Made by a program: the position numbers and the translations under genes. From a virus, in IMG/VR virus record IMGVR_UViG_3300013126_001822, positions 1 through 24,524 of that record: a stretch of DNA of 24,524 nt; one strand, 5' to 3'. Position 1 is the first letter of the stretch. Each line of letters opens with the position of its first letter. Positions 1 to 6,868 of this stretch are shown here, piece by piece. Under the pieces are notes generated by a model. It saw nothing but the letters and a program-made list of their open reading frames with translations, searched no databases and was not told the origin of the DNA.

Positions 1-22
1 AAACAATTTATTAGAGGTATAA

Positions 23-238
23 ATGGGTGATTCAGCAAGTGGATTTTTAGGTGTGTTTGAACAGCGTGTAAGTCAACTAAGAAAAAGATTAAAAGATGAA
101 TTGGATAAAGATAAACCAATTCGTTGCCGTCGCACATTAAAGGGTATCATTAAAGAAATTAAAGAATGGGAAAATGTCTTAAAACAGCATAAAAAAGATA
201 GCAAACGTTGCCCACATTGTAATGGTAAATTAGATTGA
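23..238 (+). CDS. Small charged protein with C-terminal CxxC zinc-knuckle-like motif
   Basis: 71 residues. The ATG is preceded by AGAGG at 13-17, five bases upstream. The N-terminus is a mostly helical, Lys/Glu-rich segment (residues about 10-60, coiled-coil-like), and the protein ends in CPHCNGKLD, one CxxC pair. A single pair could complete a zinc site only with the lone Cys in RCRR or by dimerisation. I do not recognise the family. It is followed by a late-promoter box and the next gene, so it may be the last gene of an upstream operon. Function unknown; the good ribosome site and codon use make it a real gene. Confidence 0.7.
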   Translation: MGDSASGFLGVFEQRVSQLRKRLKDELDKDKPIRCRRTLKGIIKEIKEWENVLKQHKKDSKRCPHCNGKLD

Positions 239-249
239 TGATTTATAGA

Positions 250-257
250 TATAAATA
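250..257 (+). promoter_or_regulatory. T4-type late promoter (TATAAATA)
   Basis: Exact match to the T4 late consensus, 25 bases before the TTG start at 282. Recognition by gp55-like sigma plus gp33/gp45 is known for T4 and inferred here from recurrence of the box in this window. Confidence 0.6.
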
Positions 258-281
258 AAATTTCTTATATAAAGGACAGAC

Positions 282-1004
282 TTGTTATTTTTATTTAAAC
301 AAAAACCGGTTGAAATTACTGCTTTTGTACATGAAGAATATCATTATGTAGCACAGTATAATCCAATTCGTAGGGCTTCAGAATTTGTCCCTCAATGGTA
401 TAAACAAATGCCACATACTAAGTTTAGTTGGAATAAAGATGGATACACTGATGAACCAACAGGTAAAGCATGTGTTGGTATTATAAAAACATTTCAACAT
501 GGATTTATTTTACCAATGTGGTGTGATTTAGCACTAGATATTACTGAAGATAATTTACGATATCAATTTAGTGATAACCAAAGTAGCTTGGAAGTTCATC
601 CTAATAGTCACTTACCTAATTTTAGCAATAATACGTGGTTTTGTAAACTCATATCCCCATGGGTATTTACAAGCAGTCAAGAAATCAATTTGCTGTATGC
701 TGAACCAACTTTTTTTCTAAATCATAGACCTCAATATTCGGTGCCTACTGTGATCAATCCTAGTATTAATAAAACTATAGCAGGTAATCTTTTTTTGTTT
801 ATAGAAGGTTTTCCAAGACAATTTCATATTGAACAAGGAACTCCCATAATCCATTATCTTCCTCTCATTGACAAACCATTTAAACTAAGTGTTGAGGTTG
901 TTACTAAAAATAAATGGTATAACATACGACCCGGGCCACCAAAAATAAGTTTTTTACGGGATGGATTAAAAAAACTTAAGTTCCATAAAAATCAAAAAGA
1001 TTAA
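282..1004 (+). CDS. Conserved phage protein, possibly DUF6065-like
   Basis: 240 residues, starting at TTG with AAAGGA at 271-276; no better start lies nearby. The sequence has no signal peptide or membrane segment. Its features are an aromatic-rich N-terminal half with VPQWYKQMPHTK (about residues 37-48), then TGKACVGIIKTFQHGFILPM and a Pro/aromatic-rich beta-like second half. The order of short motifs (a Cys-containing helix followed by GFILPMWCD) reminds me of the DUF6065 proteins found in aquatic T4-like phages. That is recollection of a pattern, not an alignment. It follows a late promoter, so a late or virion-associated role is plausible. Function unknown. Confidence 0.6.
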   Translation: MLFLFKQKPVEITAFVHEEYHYVAQYNPIRRASEFVPQWYKQMPHTKFSWNKDGYTDEPTGKACVGIIKTFQHGFILPMWCDLALDITEDNLRYQFSDNQSSLEVHPNSHLPNFSNNTWFCKLISPWVFTSSQEINLLYAEPTFFLNHRPQYSVPTVINPSINKTIAGNLFLFIEGFPRQFHIEQGTPIIHYLPLIDKPFKLSVEVVTKNKWYNIRPGPPKISFLRDGLKKLKFHKNQKD

Positions 1005-1011
1005 ATAATTT

Positions 1012-1218
1012 ATGTCCAATTTTATAGATAAAGTTAAAAATGAAGTAGCACTTCGTTTTGCACCAATTGAAATTAGTGATGAAAGAATTAACATATGTAA
1101 TAGTTGTGAAGAATATAACACAACTATTAACATATGTAAAAAATGTGGATGTTTTATGCCTGCCAAATCTAAATTGGCAAAAGCAAAATGTCCATTAGGT
1201 AAGTGGCAACCAATTTAG
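1012..1218 (+). CDS. Small multi-cysteine zinc-ribbon protein
   Basis: 68 residues. Six cysteines (C29, C32, C42, C45, C47, C60) form CxxC-x9-CxxCxC and a final CPLGKW, the arrangement of small phage zinc-ribbon proteins with a conserved CP-x-GKW end. It probably folds around one zinc. The ATG is seven bases after the stop of the preceding gene and has no clear Shine-Dalgarno, so it is probably translated by coupling. No catalytic residues are visible; a structural or protein-binding role is a guess. Confidence 0.7.
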   Translation: MSNFIDKVKNEVALRFAPIEISDERINICNSCEEYNTTINICKKCGCFMPAKSKLAKAKCPLGKWQPI

Positions 1219-1231
1219 TTGTTTGTCTAAG

Positions 1232-1238
1232 ATAAATA
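1232..1238 (+). promoter_or_regulatory. Late promoter box (ATAAATA) before ahpC
   Basis: GATAAATATT, 30 bases before the ahpC ATG, followed by AAGGAG at 1258-1263. Same core and similar spacing as the other late boxes in the window. Confidence 0.55.
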
Positions 1239-1268
1239 TTGTACAATTTACACACACAAGGAGATAAT

Positions 1269-1862
1269 ATGAAAACAGTAGGTGATGTACTTAAGCCTTT
1301 CGCAATGACAGGCGTTAGACCCGGAGCATTAACACCAGACAATGCTTTTATAACAATTACAGAAAAATCATTTGAAGGTAAGTGGAAAGTAATTGTTTAC
1401 TACCCAAAAGATTTTACATTCGTATGTCCTACAGAAATTGTAGCATACGATAAACTTAATAAAGATTTTGCTGACCGTGATGCTATATTGCTTATTGGTA
1501 GCACTGACAATGAGTTTTGTAAATTAGCATGGCGTAACGCACATGAGGATTTAAAGAAAACCAATAGTTGGATGTTTGCTGATACAGCACGTGAGGCAGA
1601 TGAAGATTATAACTTGACAACAGATAAATGGGAACGCAGACTACCAGAAGGTCTAGCACAACAGCTTGGTATTTTTTATAAGCCAGCTGGAGCAGCACTA
1701 AGAGCAACATTTATCATTGACCCAAACAATGTGATTCAACATGTCACTGTAAACAATTTGGATGTTGGTCGTAACCCAGATGAAACATTACGTATATTAG
1801 ACGCATTACAAACTGGTGAACTATGCCCATGTAGTCGTCCAATTGGTGGTGATACTCTTTAA
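1269..1862 (+). CDS. ahpC: AhpC-type 2-Cys peroxiredoxin
   Basis: 197 residues. It reduces hydrogen peroxide, organic peroxides and peroxynitrite at a cysteine thiol in the cytoplasm. The peroxidatic motif FTFVCPTEI places C53 with T50, and R145 is the likely supporting arginine. The C-terminus carries a second cysteine pair, ELCPCSRP (C186, C188). Two C-terminal cysteines and a short tail are the mark of the Mycobacterium tuberculosis type AhpC, which is reduced by AhpD rather than AhpF, and an AhpD gene indeed follows. The start at 1269 has AAGGAG six bases upstream; an in-frame TTG at 1239 lies on the late promoter and is rejected. Carriage in a phage suggests protection of the infected cell late in infection (inference). 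Confidence 0.95.
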   Translation: MKTVGDVLKPFAMTGVRPGALTPDNAFITITEKSFEGKWKVIVYYPKDFTFVCPTEIVAYDKLNKDFADRDAILLIGSTDNEFCKLAWRNAHEDLKKTNSWMFADTAREADEDYNLTTDKWERRLPEGLAQQLGIFYKPAGAALRATFIIDPNNVIQHVTVNNLDVGRNPDETLRILDALQTGELCPCSRPIGGDTL

Positions 1863-1954
1863 TGAAAGTTTGGCTGTTAATTTTTTTAAGTTTGTTTATA
1901 ACAGCCACAATATCAATATTAATAGTGGAAATTTTAAGAGAGAAAAAGAAATGA
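1862..1954 (+). CDS. 30-residue single-span membrane peptide between ahpC and ahpD
   Basis: A very short reading frame whose ATG overlaps the ahpC stop (TAATG) and whose TGA overlaps the ahpD start (ATGA), so it exactly fills the gap and stays translationally linked to both. The product has a hydrophobic stretch from W4 to about I25 and ends LREKKK, the profile of a one-span membrane peptide with a positive cytoplasmic tail. No strong Shine-Dalgarno precedes it, consistent with reinitiation after ahpC. Alternative: the stretch is only a linker with an RNA hairpin (1872-1906) and the frame is open by chance. No homologue is recognised. Confidence 0.5.
   Translation: MKVWLLIFLSLFITATISILIVEILREKKK
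1872..1906 (+). other. Inverted repeat in the ahpC-ahpD junction
   Basis: GGCTGTTA (1872-1879) and TAACAGCC (1899-1906) are a perfect 8-bp inverted repeat around a 19-base AT-rich loop. No T-run follows the right arm, so it is not a standard terminator; it could tune ahpD expression or protect RNA. It lies inside the tiny reading frame. Confidence 0.4.
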
Positions 1955-2466
1955 GTTGGGTAAACACATTAAAGGATGCGATTCCTGAACACGCAAAAGA
2001 CTTAAAACTTAATTTAGATGCTGTTATTAATCGCAGTGGATTAGATGAAGTAGACGCACATGCTTGTGCGTTGGCAGCAAGTATAGCAGCAAGTAATGGT
2101 GACCTCGCACTAGACATTGAATTAAATGGGCCATTAAAAGGCACAACAGAGGCTACAGCAGCAAAAGCAGCAGCAGCACTTATGGGAATGAATAACATTT
2201 ATTACCCGTTTGTTGAAATGACAGATGACAGTTCATTGAAAGGTTTGCCACCTGGATTACGCATGAATGTTTATGCTACACACGGTGGAGTAAGCAAAGT
2301 TAAGTTTGAAATGTACGCATTAGCAGCAAGTATAGTTGGTAAGTGTCATTTCTGTGTGAAGTCACATTATGATTTATTAAAGAAAGAGGGTATGACTATA
2401 CAACAACTACAAGCAGTTGGTAAAATTGCTAGTGTTGTTGGAGCAATTAATAAGATTGCCATGTAA
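1951..2466 (+). CDS. ahpD: AhpD-type alkylhydroperoxidase (AhpC reductase)
   Basis: 171 residues, close to the usual 175-177 of AhpD. In mycobacteria it passes electrons from lipoylated DlaT/Lpd to AhpC through a CxxC thiol pair. Here the active site is GKCHFCVKSH: C132 and C135 with H139, and E120 in the position of the proton-relay glutamate. The second relay histidine of the mycobacterial CSHC motif is shifted (CHFC). The repeated Ala-rich helices fit the all-helical carboxymuconolactone-decarboxylase fold. The start at 1951 overlaps the stop of the tiny membrane frame and follows AGAGAG. Neighbour of ahpC, so the phage carries both halves of the peroxide-reducing pair and would rely on host DlaT/Lpd (inference). 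Confidence 0.92.
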   Translation: MSWVNTLKDAIPEHAKDLKLNLDAVINRSGLDEVDAHACALAASIAASNGDLALDIELNGPLKGTTEATAAKAAAALMGMNNIYYPFVEMTDDSSLKGLPPGLRMNVYATHGGVSKVKFEMYALAASIVGKCHFCVKSHYDLLKKEGMTIQQLQAVGKIASVVGAINKIAM

Positions 2467-2467
2467 C

Positions 2468-2497
2468 TTGAAATAAATATCCGTAATATTGTATAAT
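2468..2497 (+). promoter_or_regulatory. Sigma70-like promoter giving a predicted leaderless transcript
   Basis: TTGAAA (2468-2473), 18-base spacer, TATAAT (2492-2497). Six bases after the -10 comes the ATG at 2504, so the predicted +1 is the A of the start codon. An ATAAATA late-like box (2473-2479) lies inside the spacer. Confidence 0.6.
2473..2479 (+). promoter_or_regulatory. Possible late promoter box overlapping the early promoter
   Basis: ATAAATA within the spacer of the -35/-10 promoter. If used it would start RNA near 2486 and give this gene expression both early and late. Overlap may be chance in AT-rich DNA. Confidence 0.35.
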
Positions 2498-2503
2498 ACG
2501 GGT

Positions 2504-2758
2504 ATGGAAATAACAACTGCGTTATCGGCTAGGCGTCATTGCGAGAAACTTCGCAATGACCTTAAAACCATAAGATACAACCCCGATCTACACAAAATGT
2601 TAAAAAACATTGAAAGTATGTGTACAGAGTTAAGCAAATTGGAAACAACTTGTAGGCATCATACTAAGCGTTATCAATTAGAAGAACCTAGTAAAAAGCT
2701 TAATCAAAGTTTGGATCATTTAGAAAAACTTATATTAGTAGCAAAATTAATGGACTAA
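2504..2758 (+). CDS. Small helical conserved phage protein
   Basis: 84 residues starting at ATG 2504; an in-frame TTG at 2489 lies upstream of the predicted transcription start and is rejected. The protein is almost all helix, rich in Leu/Lys/Glu with scattered Cys and His (ARRHCEKLRND; ESMCTELSKLETTCRHH), and ends LVAKLMD. It resembles small conserved proteins of aquatic T4-like phages whose function I do not know. No Shine-Dalgarno is present, in keeping with leaderless translation. A perfect hairpin (2535-2560) sits in its first quarter. Confidence 0.7.
   Translation: MEITTALSARRHCEKLRNDLKTIRYNPDLHKMLKNIESMCTELSKLETTCRHHTKRYQLEEPSKKLNQSLDHLEKLILVAKLMD
2535..2560 (+). repeat. Perfect 10-bp hairpin near the 5' end of the gene
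   Basis: GTCATTGCGA (2535-2544), loop GAAACT, TCGCAATGAC (2551-2560). It is much stronger than other hairpins in this AT-rich window and starts about 31 bases after the predicted mRNA 5' end. Confidence 0.6.
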
Positions 2759-2760
2759 AA

Positions 2761-2985
2761 ATGGAAAGAATACAACCAATATCATCAATCACGCAGGCAG
2801 CAATCGTAGATAGAATGCTAGATACTTGGCGTATTAGTTTTACCTCACGTTATTACCGTGACATGGTTAATAGGATAGGCGGACATAATGAACACAATTC
2901 TCCAGCGGTAAGAGTAAGTCCTGCTGTAAAAATTGAAATTAGTACAGAAGCAAGAAATCAACTAGAACAATCGTGCTATAAATGA
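2761..2985 (+). CDS. Small hypothetical protein
   Basis: 74 residues beginning two bases after the stop of the preceding gene and overlapping the following gene by four bases (ATGA), so it belongs to the same operon. The N-terminal half is helical and basic (AAIVDRMLDTWRISFTSRYY); the C-terminal half holds a VRVSPAVKIEIS strand-like stretch and an acidic helix. No domain recognised. No clear Shine-Dalgarno. Confidence 0.6.
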   Translation: MERIQPISSITQAAIVDRMLDTWRISFTSRYYRDMVNRIGGHNEHNSPAVRVSPAVKIEISTEARNQLEQSCYK

Positions 2986-3536
2986 AGTTTGTCTATTATT
3001 GGTTCGAATGTTTCAACGAAGAAGAAACAAATAAATTCTTACAAGATATCGATACCATTTCTAAATCAAACCCAACTGATTTTGAGGATAAAGGGGCAGC
3101 TGGAAAAAATCTATCTAAAGTAACAGTACTTGAATCAATTACATTGCCCCCTATAGCAAGTAGATTTTTTAATAAGGTATCAATAGTAAACCAAGAAATA
3201 TTTGGTTATAAGCTTTATAAAGAATTACCAAGACTGACAAACATTAACTATTACAATAGTGAAAATTTATCAGATTATCCTTATCATATTGATACTGCCG
3301 AGTTGGGCACTTATCATGATATTAAATTAACAGGGATCATCAACATATCACCTAAACCATATAAAGGTGGTGAATTCAAATTAAAGATTGGTAAAGACCC
3401 AATGGTAGTAAGTGAACTAAATATTACAGGAAACGCTATTGTCTTCCCATCTTTTTTCTTACACAAAGTTGAACCAGTGACTGAAGGTATGCGTATAAGC
3501 TTATCAACATGGTTTTATGGCCCAAACTTTAAGTAA
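2982..3536 (+). CDS. 2-oxoglutarate/Fe(II)-dependent oxygenase (prolyl-4-hydroxylase type)
   Basis: 184 residues. The family uses Fe(II), oxygen and 2-oxoglutarate to hydroxylate a protein or small-molecule substrate. The iron ligands are visible as HID at H102/D104 and H161 in FFLHKVEPV, and R171 in GMRISLSTW is placed to bind 2-oxoglutarate. The core beta strands read LTGIINISP, GGEFKL and GNAIVFPS, the usual order of the jelly-roll fold. Such oxygenases are frequent in aquatic T4-like phages, where substrates are mostly unknown. Starts by ATGA overlap with the preceding gene. The substrate cannot be read from sequence. Confidence 0.88.
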   Translation: MKFVYYWFECFNEEETNKFLQDIDTISKSNPTDFEDKGAAGKNLSKVTVLESITLPPIASRFFNKVSIVNQEIFGYKLYKELPRLTNINYYNSENLSDYPYHIDTAELGTYHDIKLTGIINISPKPYKGGEFKLKIGKDPMVVSELNITGNAIVFPSFFLHKVEPVTEGMRISLSTWFYGPNFK

Positions 3537-3554
3537 AACCTGTACTTTACGAAT

Positions 3555-3583
3555 TTGACAATAATTCCTAGCTATGCTATACT
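3555..3583 (+). promoter_or_regulatory. Near-consensus sigma70 promoter, distal of a tandem pair
   Basis: TTGACA (3555-3560), 17-base spacer, TATACT (3578-3583). No ATG six bases downstream, so this one makes a leader. The -10 context (TATGCTATACTAT) matches that of the primase promoter at 14959-14987. Confidence 0.7.
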
Positions 3584-3645
3584 ATGGGTTAAGTTGAATT
3601 TACAGTTATTTACTAGACAAATCACATAAAAAAGGTAGAAAGTAG

Positions 3646-3674
3646 TTGACAATAAATGGTCAAGGGTGTATAAT
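3646..3674 (+). promoter_or_regulatory. Consensus sigma70 promoter, proximal of a tandem pair
   Basis: TTGACA (3646-3651), 17-base spacer, TATAAT (3669-3674): perfect at both hexamers. Predicted start near 3681, 28 bases before the ATPase ATG at 3709. With the promoter at 3555 it makes the gene-free stretch 3537-3708 a dedicated promoter region. Confidence 0.85.
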
Positions 3675-3708
3675 ACGTAGTATTGAAACTGTTAAACAGG
3701 ACTTAGAA

Positions 3709-4740
3709 ATGTCTACGATTCTTATCAAAAACGGCACTTATCGTAATCAACAAGTTCGCAATATTAACTTTACTTTAGTAAAGGGCTTTACTAAAGGTGC
3801 AAAAGGCAACTATGTAACTGTGAAAAACGAAGGTCAGTTTGCCATAGACATTGACAATGTTAAAGTAAAAGTAGATAATATTGAAGATTTTGAATTTACT
3901 AATGGAGAAACAGTTTTGGAAAACACTGTAAAATTTACTAAACCAGTTCTTACAGAGTCCGAAGAAGAAGCAATGAACCGCATTGCTACAAGGTTTGGTA
4001 TACTTGATGACATGAGCAAAGCATGTATCTCAGGTGATATCCGTGCTATGATTGTATCAGGTCCCCCAGGTGTAGGTAAGTCGTTTGGTGTGGAAACGCA
4101 ACTTGAAAAGGCATCAATGTTTGACAAGATTGCTGGTCGTAAGGTTCGTTTTGAAATTGTAAAAGGTGCTATGACCCCAATTGGTCTGTACTGTACACTT
4201 TTCAAATACAGCGATCCTAAAAATGTATTGGTCTTCGATGATTGCGATTCAGTTTTTCAGGATGATCTCGCACTGAACATTCTTAAAGCCGCACTTGATA
4301 GTGGCAAGCGTAGACGCATTTGCTGGAACAGTGATAGTTCTATGCTACGCCGTGAGAGTGTGCCTGATCAGTTTGAGTTTAAGGGTTCAGCAATTTTCAT
4401 TACTAACTTGAAGTTTGAAAATCTCAAGTCTAAGAAGTTGCAGGATCATTTGGAAGCACTTCAAAGTCGTTGTCACTTTCTTGACCTTACAATTGATACT
4501 GAGCGTGATAAAATTTTACGTATCAAACAAGTTCATCGTGACACCGATGGTGGATTGTTCAAAGATTACAACTTTGAAGACAATCAACAAGATGAATTGA
4601 TATTGGATTTCATGCAGGCTAATAAACACAAACTGCGTGAGTTGTCATTACGCATGGCACTTAAGATTGCTGATTTGGTCAAAGTGTCACCCAGTAACTG
4701 GCGCTTGCTCGCCGAGTCTACTGTAATGAAGCGTAATTGA
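3709..4740 (+). CDS. AAA+ ATPase
   Basis: 343 residues. Residues 1-80 form a non-ATPase N-terminal domain with beta character. Then come a helix, the Walker A motif GPPGVGKS (118-125), the Walker B motif VLVFDDCD (173-180), a sensor-1-like strand AIFITNLKF, and an arginine in LQSRCHFLDL that could act as the finger. Aquatic T4-like phages often carry such a single-domain AAA+ protein; its client is unknown to me. The start is ATG 3709 with AGGA upstream; the longer frame from TTG 3646 begins in the -35 box and is rejected. It stands alone between two strong promoters and a terminator, so it should be an abundant early transcript. Confidence 0.85.
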   Translation: MSTILIKNGTYRNQQVRNINFTLVKGFTKGAKGNYVTVKNEGQFAIDIDNVKVKVDNIEDFEFTNGETVLENTVKFTKPVLTESEEEAMNRIATRFGILDDMSKACISGDIRAMIVSGPPGVGKSFGVETQLEKASMFDKIAGRKVRFEIVKGAMTPIGLYCTLFKYSDPKNVLVFDDCDSVFQDDLALNILKAALDSGKRRRICWNSDSSMLRRESVPDQFEFKGSAIFITNLKFENLKSKKLQDHLEALQSRCHFLDLTIDTERDKILRIKQVHRDTDGGLFKDYNFEDNQQDELILDFMQANKHKLRELSLRMALKIADLVKVSPSNWRLLAESTVMKRN

Positions 4741-4761
4741 TTGTTGTATTGTAGTACTTTA

Positions 4762-4784
4762 GGGAGCAAATGCTCCCTTTTTTT
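4762..4784 (+). terminator. Rho-independent terminator after the AAA+ ATPase
   Basis: GGGAGCA/TGCTCCC hairpin (4762-4777) with a minimal loop followed by seven Ts (4778-4784). Confidence 0.85.
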
Positions 4785-4794
4785 GCCTTATTAT

Positions 4795-4823
4795 TTGCTT
4801 TTATTTTAATAATGTCATATAAT
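4795..4823 (+). promoter_or_regulatory. Sigma70-like promoter giving a predicted leaderless transcript
   Basis: TTGCTT (4795-4800), 17-base spacer, TATAAT (4818-4823), then six bases and ATG at 4830. It begins 11 bases after the terminator of the previous unit. Confidence 0.55.
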
Positions 4824-4829
4824 ATTATG

Positions 4830-5852
4830 ATGTATACGAACCGTGATGAATTTTTACAATATATTATTACCAGCAAATTAAAGTTTAACAAATATGATTA
4901 TAGATTCTTAAACAATCTGTCAATGCTTACTAGTAAAAACAGATATGTCACTACTAACCAAAACACACTATTTGAAAAAGTGGTCAACAAATACAAGAAA
5001 CAATTAAAGTATGCTGGCATCAATAATGTTGATGTACTAAACTTAAATTGGACTGTGCCAATTATTGCTAGCACCAAAGAACATACCGAAGCATTCGTTA
5101 AGATTGAAAACAACAAACTTAAATTAAGATTACCATTTAGTAAAAAATTTATTGATGAGTTCCATGATACTGAGAATCAAGCATATAGATATAATAATGA
5201 CACTAAATTAAAATGGATAAGCTCGGACAAATTATACATAGGGGAATACAATTCCTATAATTTACGATTGATAAAAGAACTAGTACCCAAATACTTTGTG
5301 CTCAATACTTGCGATATATTATCAAATGTTTTTGATGAATTAAAATCATATGAGGCGAAATATCAAAACCCAACTTATGTTAAAATACAAAACAATTACT
5401 ATGTAGTCGCATGTAACAATTCATTGTATCAAGCAACGATTGATATACCATTCAACAATAGTCCAAACACACTACTGAGTTTATCTACTTATGGTGTACA
5501 CATAGATGATAGTGTAACTGATAATGATGAGTTTTTATCATTTGCTGGGTCGTTTGTTGAAACCTTTGATACTGAAAATATATATAAGCTTATTGTATAT
5601 TTGAAAGAGTTGAAATTTGATAGTTTGATTTTTAATCATAGACTTGGGCGTAACCCAATCTACACTGTAGCAATTGAAAAGTTATCACAGAACTTCACGA
5701 TACACCTATATAAATACAGTGTCAATGAAATTAAATACGATCCAAATTGTCGTACAGCATTAATACTAATGGGCTTGGGGTTATTATCGCAGCCACATTA
5801 TGTAGCAGATAAAGTCATTCAGTTATCAAGTTCCAAACAAATCAATTTATGA
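4830..5852 (+). CDS. Conserved phage protein of unknown function, coupled to uvsW
   Basis: 340 residues from ATG 4830, which lies exactly six bases after a TATAAT box. ATGs at 4812 and 4827 are in frame but lie before the predicted +1, and a longer frame from 4770 would start inside the terminator. The protein has no recognisable motif: it is rich in Asn/Tyr/Lys with alternating strands, for example residues about 190-215 (NPTYVKIQNNYYVVACNN), and a hydrophobic helix near the end (ALILMGLGLL). It overlaps the uvsW start by ATGA. Co-translation suggests a role in recombination or replication, but this is only context. Confidence 0.7.
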   Translation: MYTNRDEFLQYIITSKLKFNKYDYRFLNNLSMLTSKNRYVTTNQNTLFEKVVNKYKKQLKYAGINNVDVLNLNWTVPIIASTKEHTEAFVKIENNKLKLRLPFSKKFIDEFHDTENQAYRYNNDTKLKWISSDKLYIGEYNSYNLRLIKELVPKYFVLNTCDILSNVFDELKSYEAKYQNPTYVKIQNNYYVVACNNSLYQATIDIPFNNSPNTLLSLSTYGVHIDDSVTDNDEFLSFAGSFVETFDTENIYKLIVYLKELKFDSLIFNHRLGRNPIYTVAIEKLSQNFTIHLYKYSVNEIKYDPNCRTALILMGLGLLSQPHYVADKVIQLSSSKQINL

Positions 5853-6868
5853 AAACATGTAAAATAATTATTAAAGATGAGGTAAACGTTAAGATTGCCG
5901 ATTTGGAACTTGACGCAAGAAAAAAACTTGTAAAGAAGTTTGAGTATGAAGTGCCTGGAGCAAGATTTTTACCTAGTGTAAAGCTTGGTCGTTGGAACGG
6001 TAAAACAAGTTTCTTTAGTATGGCTGGAGCAACATACATCAATTTATTGGCTGATATTCTTACAGTTATTGATTCAATGAATTATGACATTGAATTGGTT
6101 GATGAACGAACTACAAGCTACACTTTCAATTTTGCTCAAGTGTCCGAATCCACTTTTAGCGATAAACTATGGCCCACAGGTCATGTAGCAGAAGGACAAC
6201 CTATTATGTTGCGTGACTATCAAGTGGAGATTATCAATAACTTTTTGAGCAACCCGCAATCATTACAAGAAGTCGCAACTGGTGCTGGTAAAACAATTAT
6301 GACAGCAGCATTGAGTAAGAGTGTAGAAAATTATGGTCGTAGTATTGTAATCGTGCCAAACAAAAGCCTAGTCACACAGACCGAGTCTGACTATATCAAC
6401 ATGGGACTTGATACAGGTGTATACTTTGGTGATCGCAAAGAGTTTGGAAAACAACACACGATATGTACATGGCAAAGTCTTAACAACCTACTTAAAAACA
6501 GTAAGAACGGTATAGCTGAAATTAGTATAGGTGAGTTTTTAGAGGATGTTATTTGTGTGATTGTTGATGAATGTTTTCATAAAGACAGTAAAGTGTTGAC
6601 ACCTTATGGTTATATTCCAATTAAGGACTTAAAAGAAGGAGATACCATAATTAACTATTCAGAAGTTAAAAAACAATTTAAACAGGACACAATAGTTAAA
6701 CAACATGTTAACTTATCTAAATCATCTAATGAAAAAATGTATGAATTAGAATTTGATTCTGGAATAAAAATAAAAGTTACAGGCAATCATAAATTTTTGA
6801 CTACAATAGGATGGATTAGGGCTGATGAACTTACAGAAAACCATGAAATTATATCCTCAAATAGATAA
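5849..6868 (+). CDS. uvsW: UvsW-type superfamily 2 helicase, N-terminal part plus start of intein
   Basis: UvsW is the T4 DNA/RNA helicase that unwinds R-loops and branched DNA and helps switch from origin- to recombination-dependent replication. The N-extein covers residues 1-241: a UvsW-like N-terminal domain (RWNGKTSFF about 48-56), a Q-motif LRDYQ (121-125), Walker A ATGAGKT (143-149), motif Ia IVIVPNKSLVTQ, and motif II beginning VIVDE. Directly after DE, at 6572, an intein starts with CFHKDSKVLTPYGYIP, so the DECH box is split. The frame stops at 6868 inside the intein and does not reach the rest of the helicase. Joining both exteins without the intein gives about 484 residues, close to T4 UvsW (about 500). 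Confidence 0.88.
   Translation: MKTCKIIIKDEVNVKIADLELDARKKLVKKFEYEVPGARFLPSVKLGRWNGKTSFFSMAGATYINLLADILTVIDSMNYDIELVDERTTSYTFNFAQVSESTFSDKLWPTGHVAEGQPIMLRDYQVEIINNFLSNPQSLQEVATGAGKTIMTAALSKSVENYGRSIVIVPNKSLVTQTESDYINMGLDTGVYFGDRKEFGKQHTICTWQSLNNLLKNSKNGIAEISIGEFLEDVICVIVDECFHKDSKVLTPYGYIPIKDLKEGDTIINYSEVKKQFKQDTIVKQHVNLSKSSNEKMYELEFDSGIKIKVTGNHKFLTTIGWIRADELTENHEIISSNR

Noticed and set aside
1239-1268. Longer AhpC starting at TTG 1239
   Set aside because: It begins on the late promoter box and lacks a ribosome site; ATG 1269 has AAGGAG and matches the family N-terminus.
1816-1950. AhpD extended upstream to 1816
   Set aside because: The extension runs through the ahpC end in another frame; ATG 1951 gives the usual AhpD length and a ribosome site.
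2535-2560. GTCATTGCGA palindrome as an inserted bacterial repetitive element
   Set aside because: It lies in frame within what looks like an ordinary conserved protein and occurs only once in the window.
3646-3708. Extended AAA+ ATPase from TTG 3646
   Set aside because: The codons are the -35 and -10 hexamers; ATG 3709 is downstream of the predicted +1 with AGGA.
3834-4205. Antisense frame of 123 codons inside the AAA+ gene
   Set aside because: Covers the Walker A region of a clear gene in the opposite strand; no ribosome site, no family pattern.
4770-4829. Hydrophobic N-terminal extension of the 4830 gene, resembling a membrane segment
   Set aside because: It is the terminator T-run and promoter read as codons; the start lies inside the hairpin.
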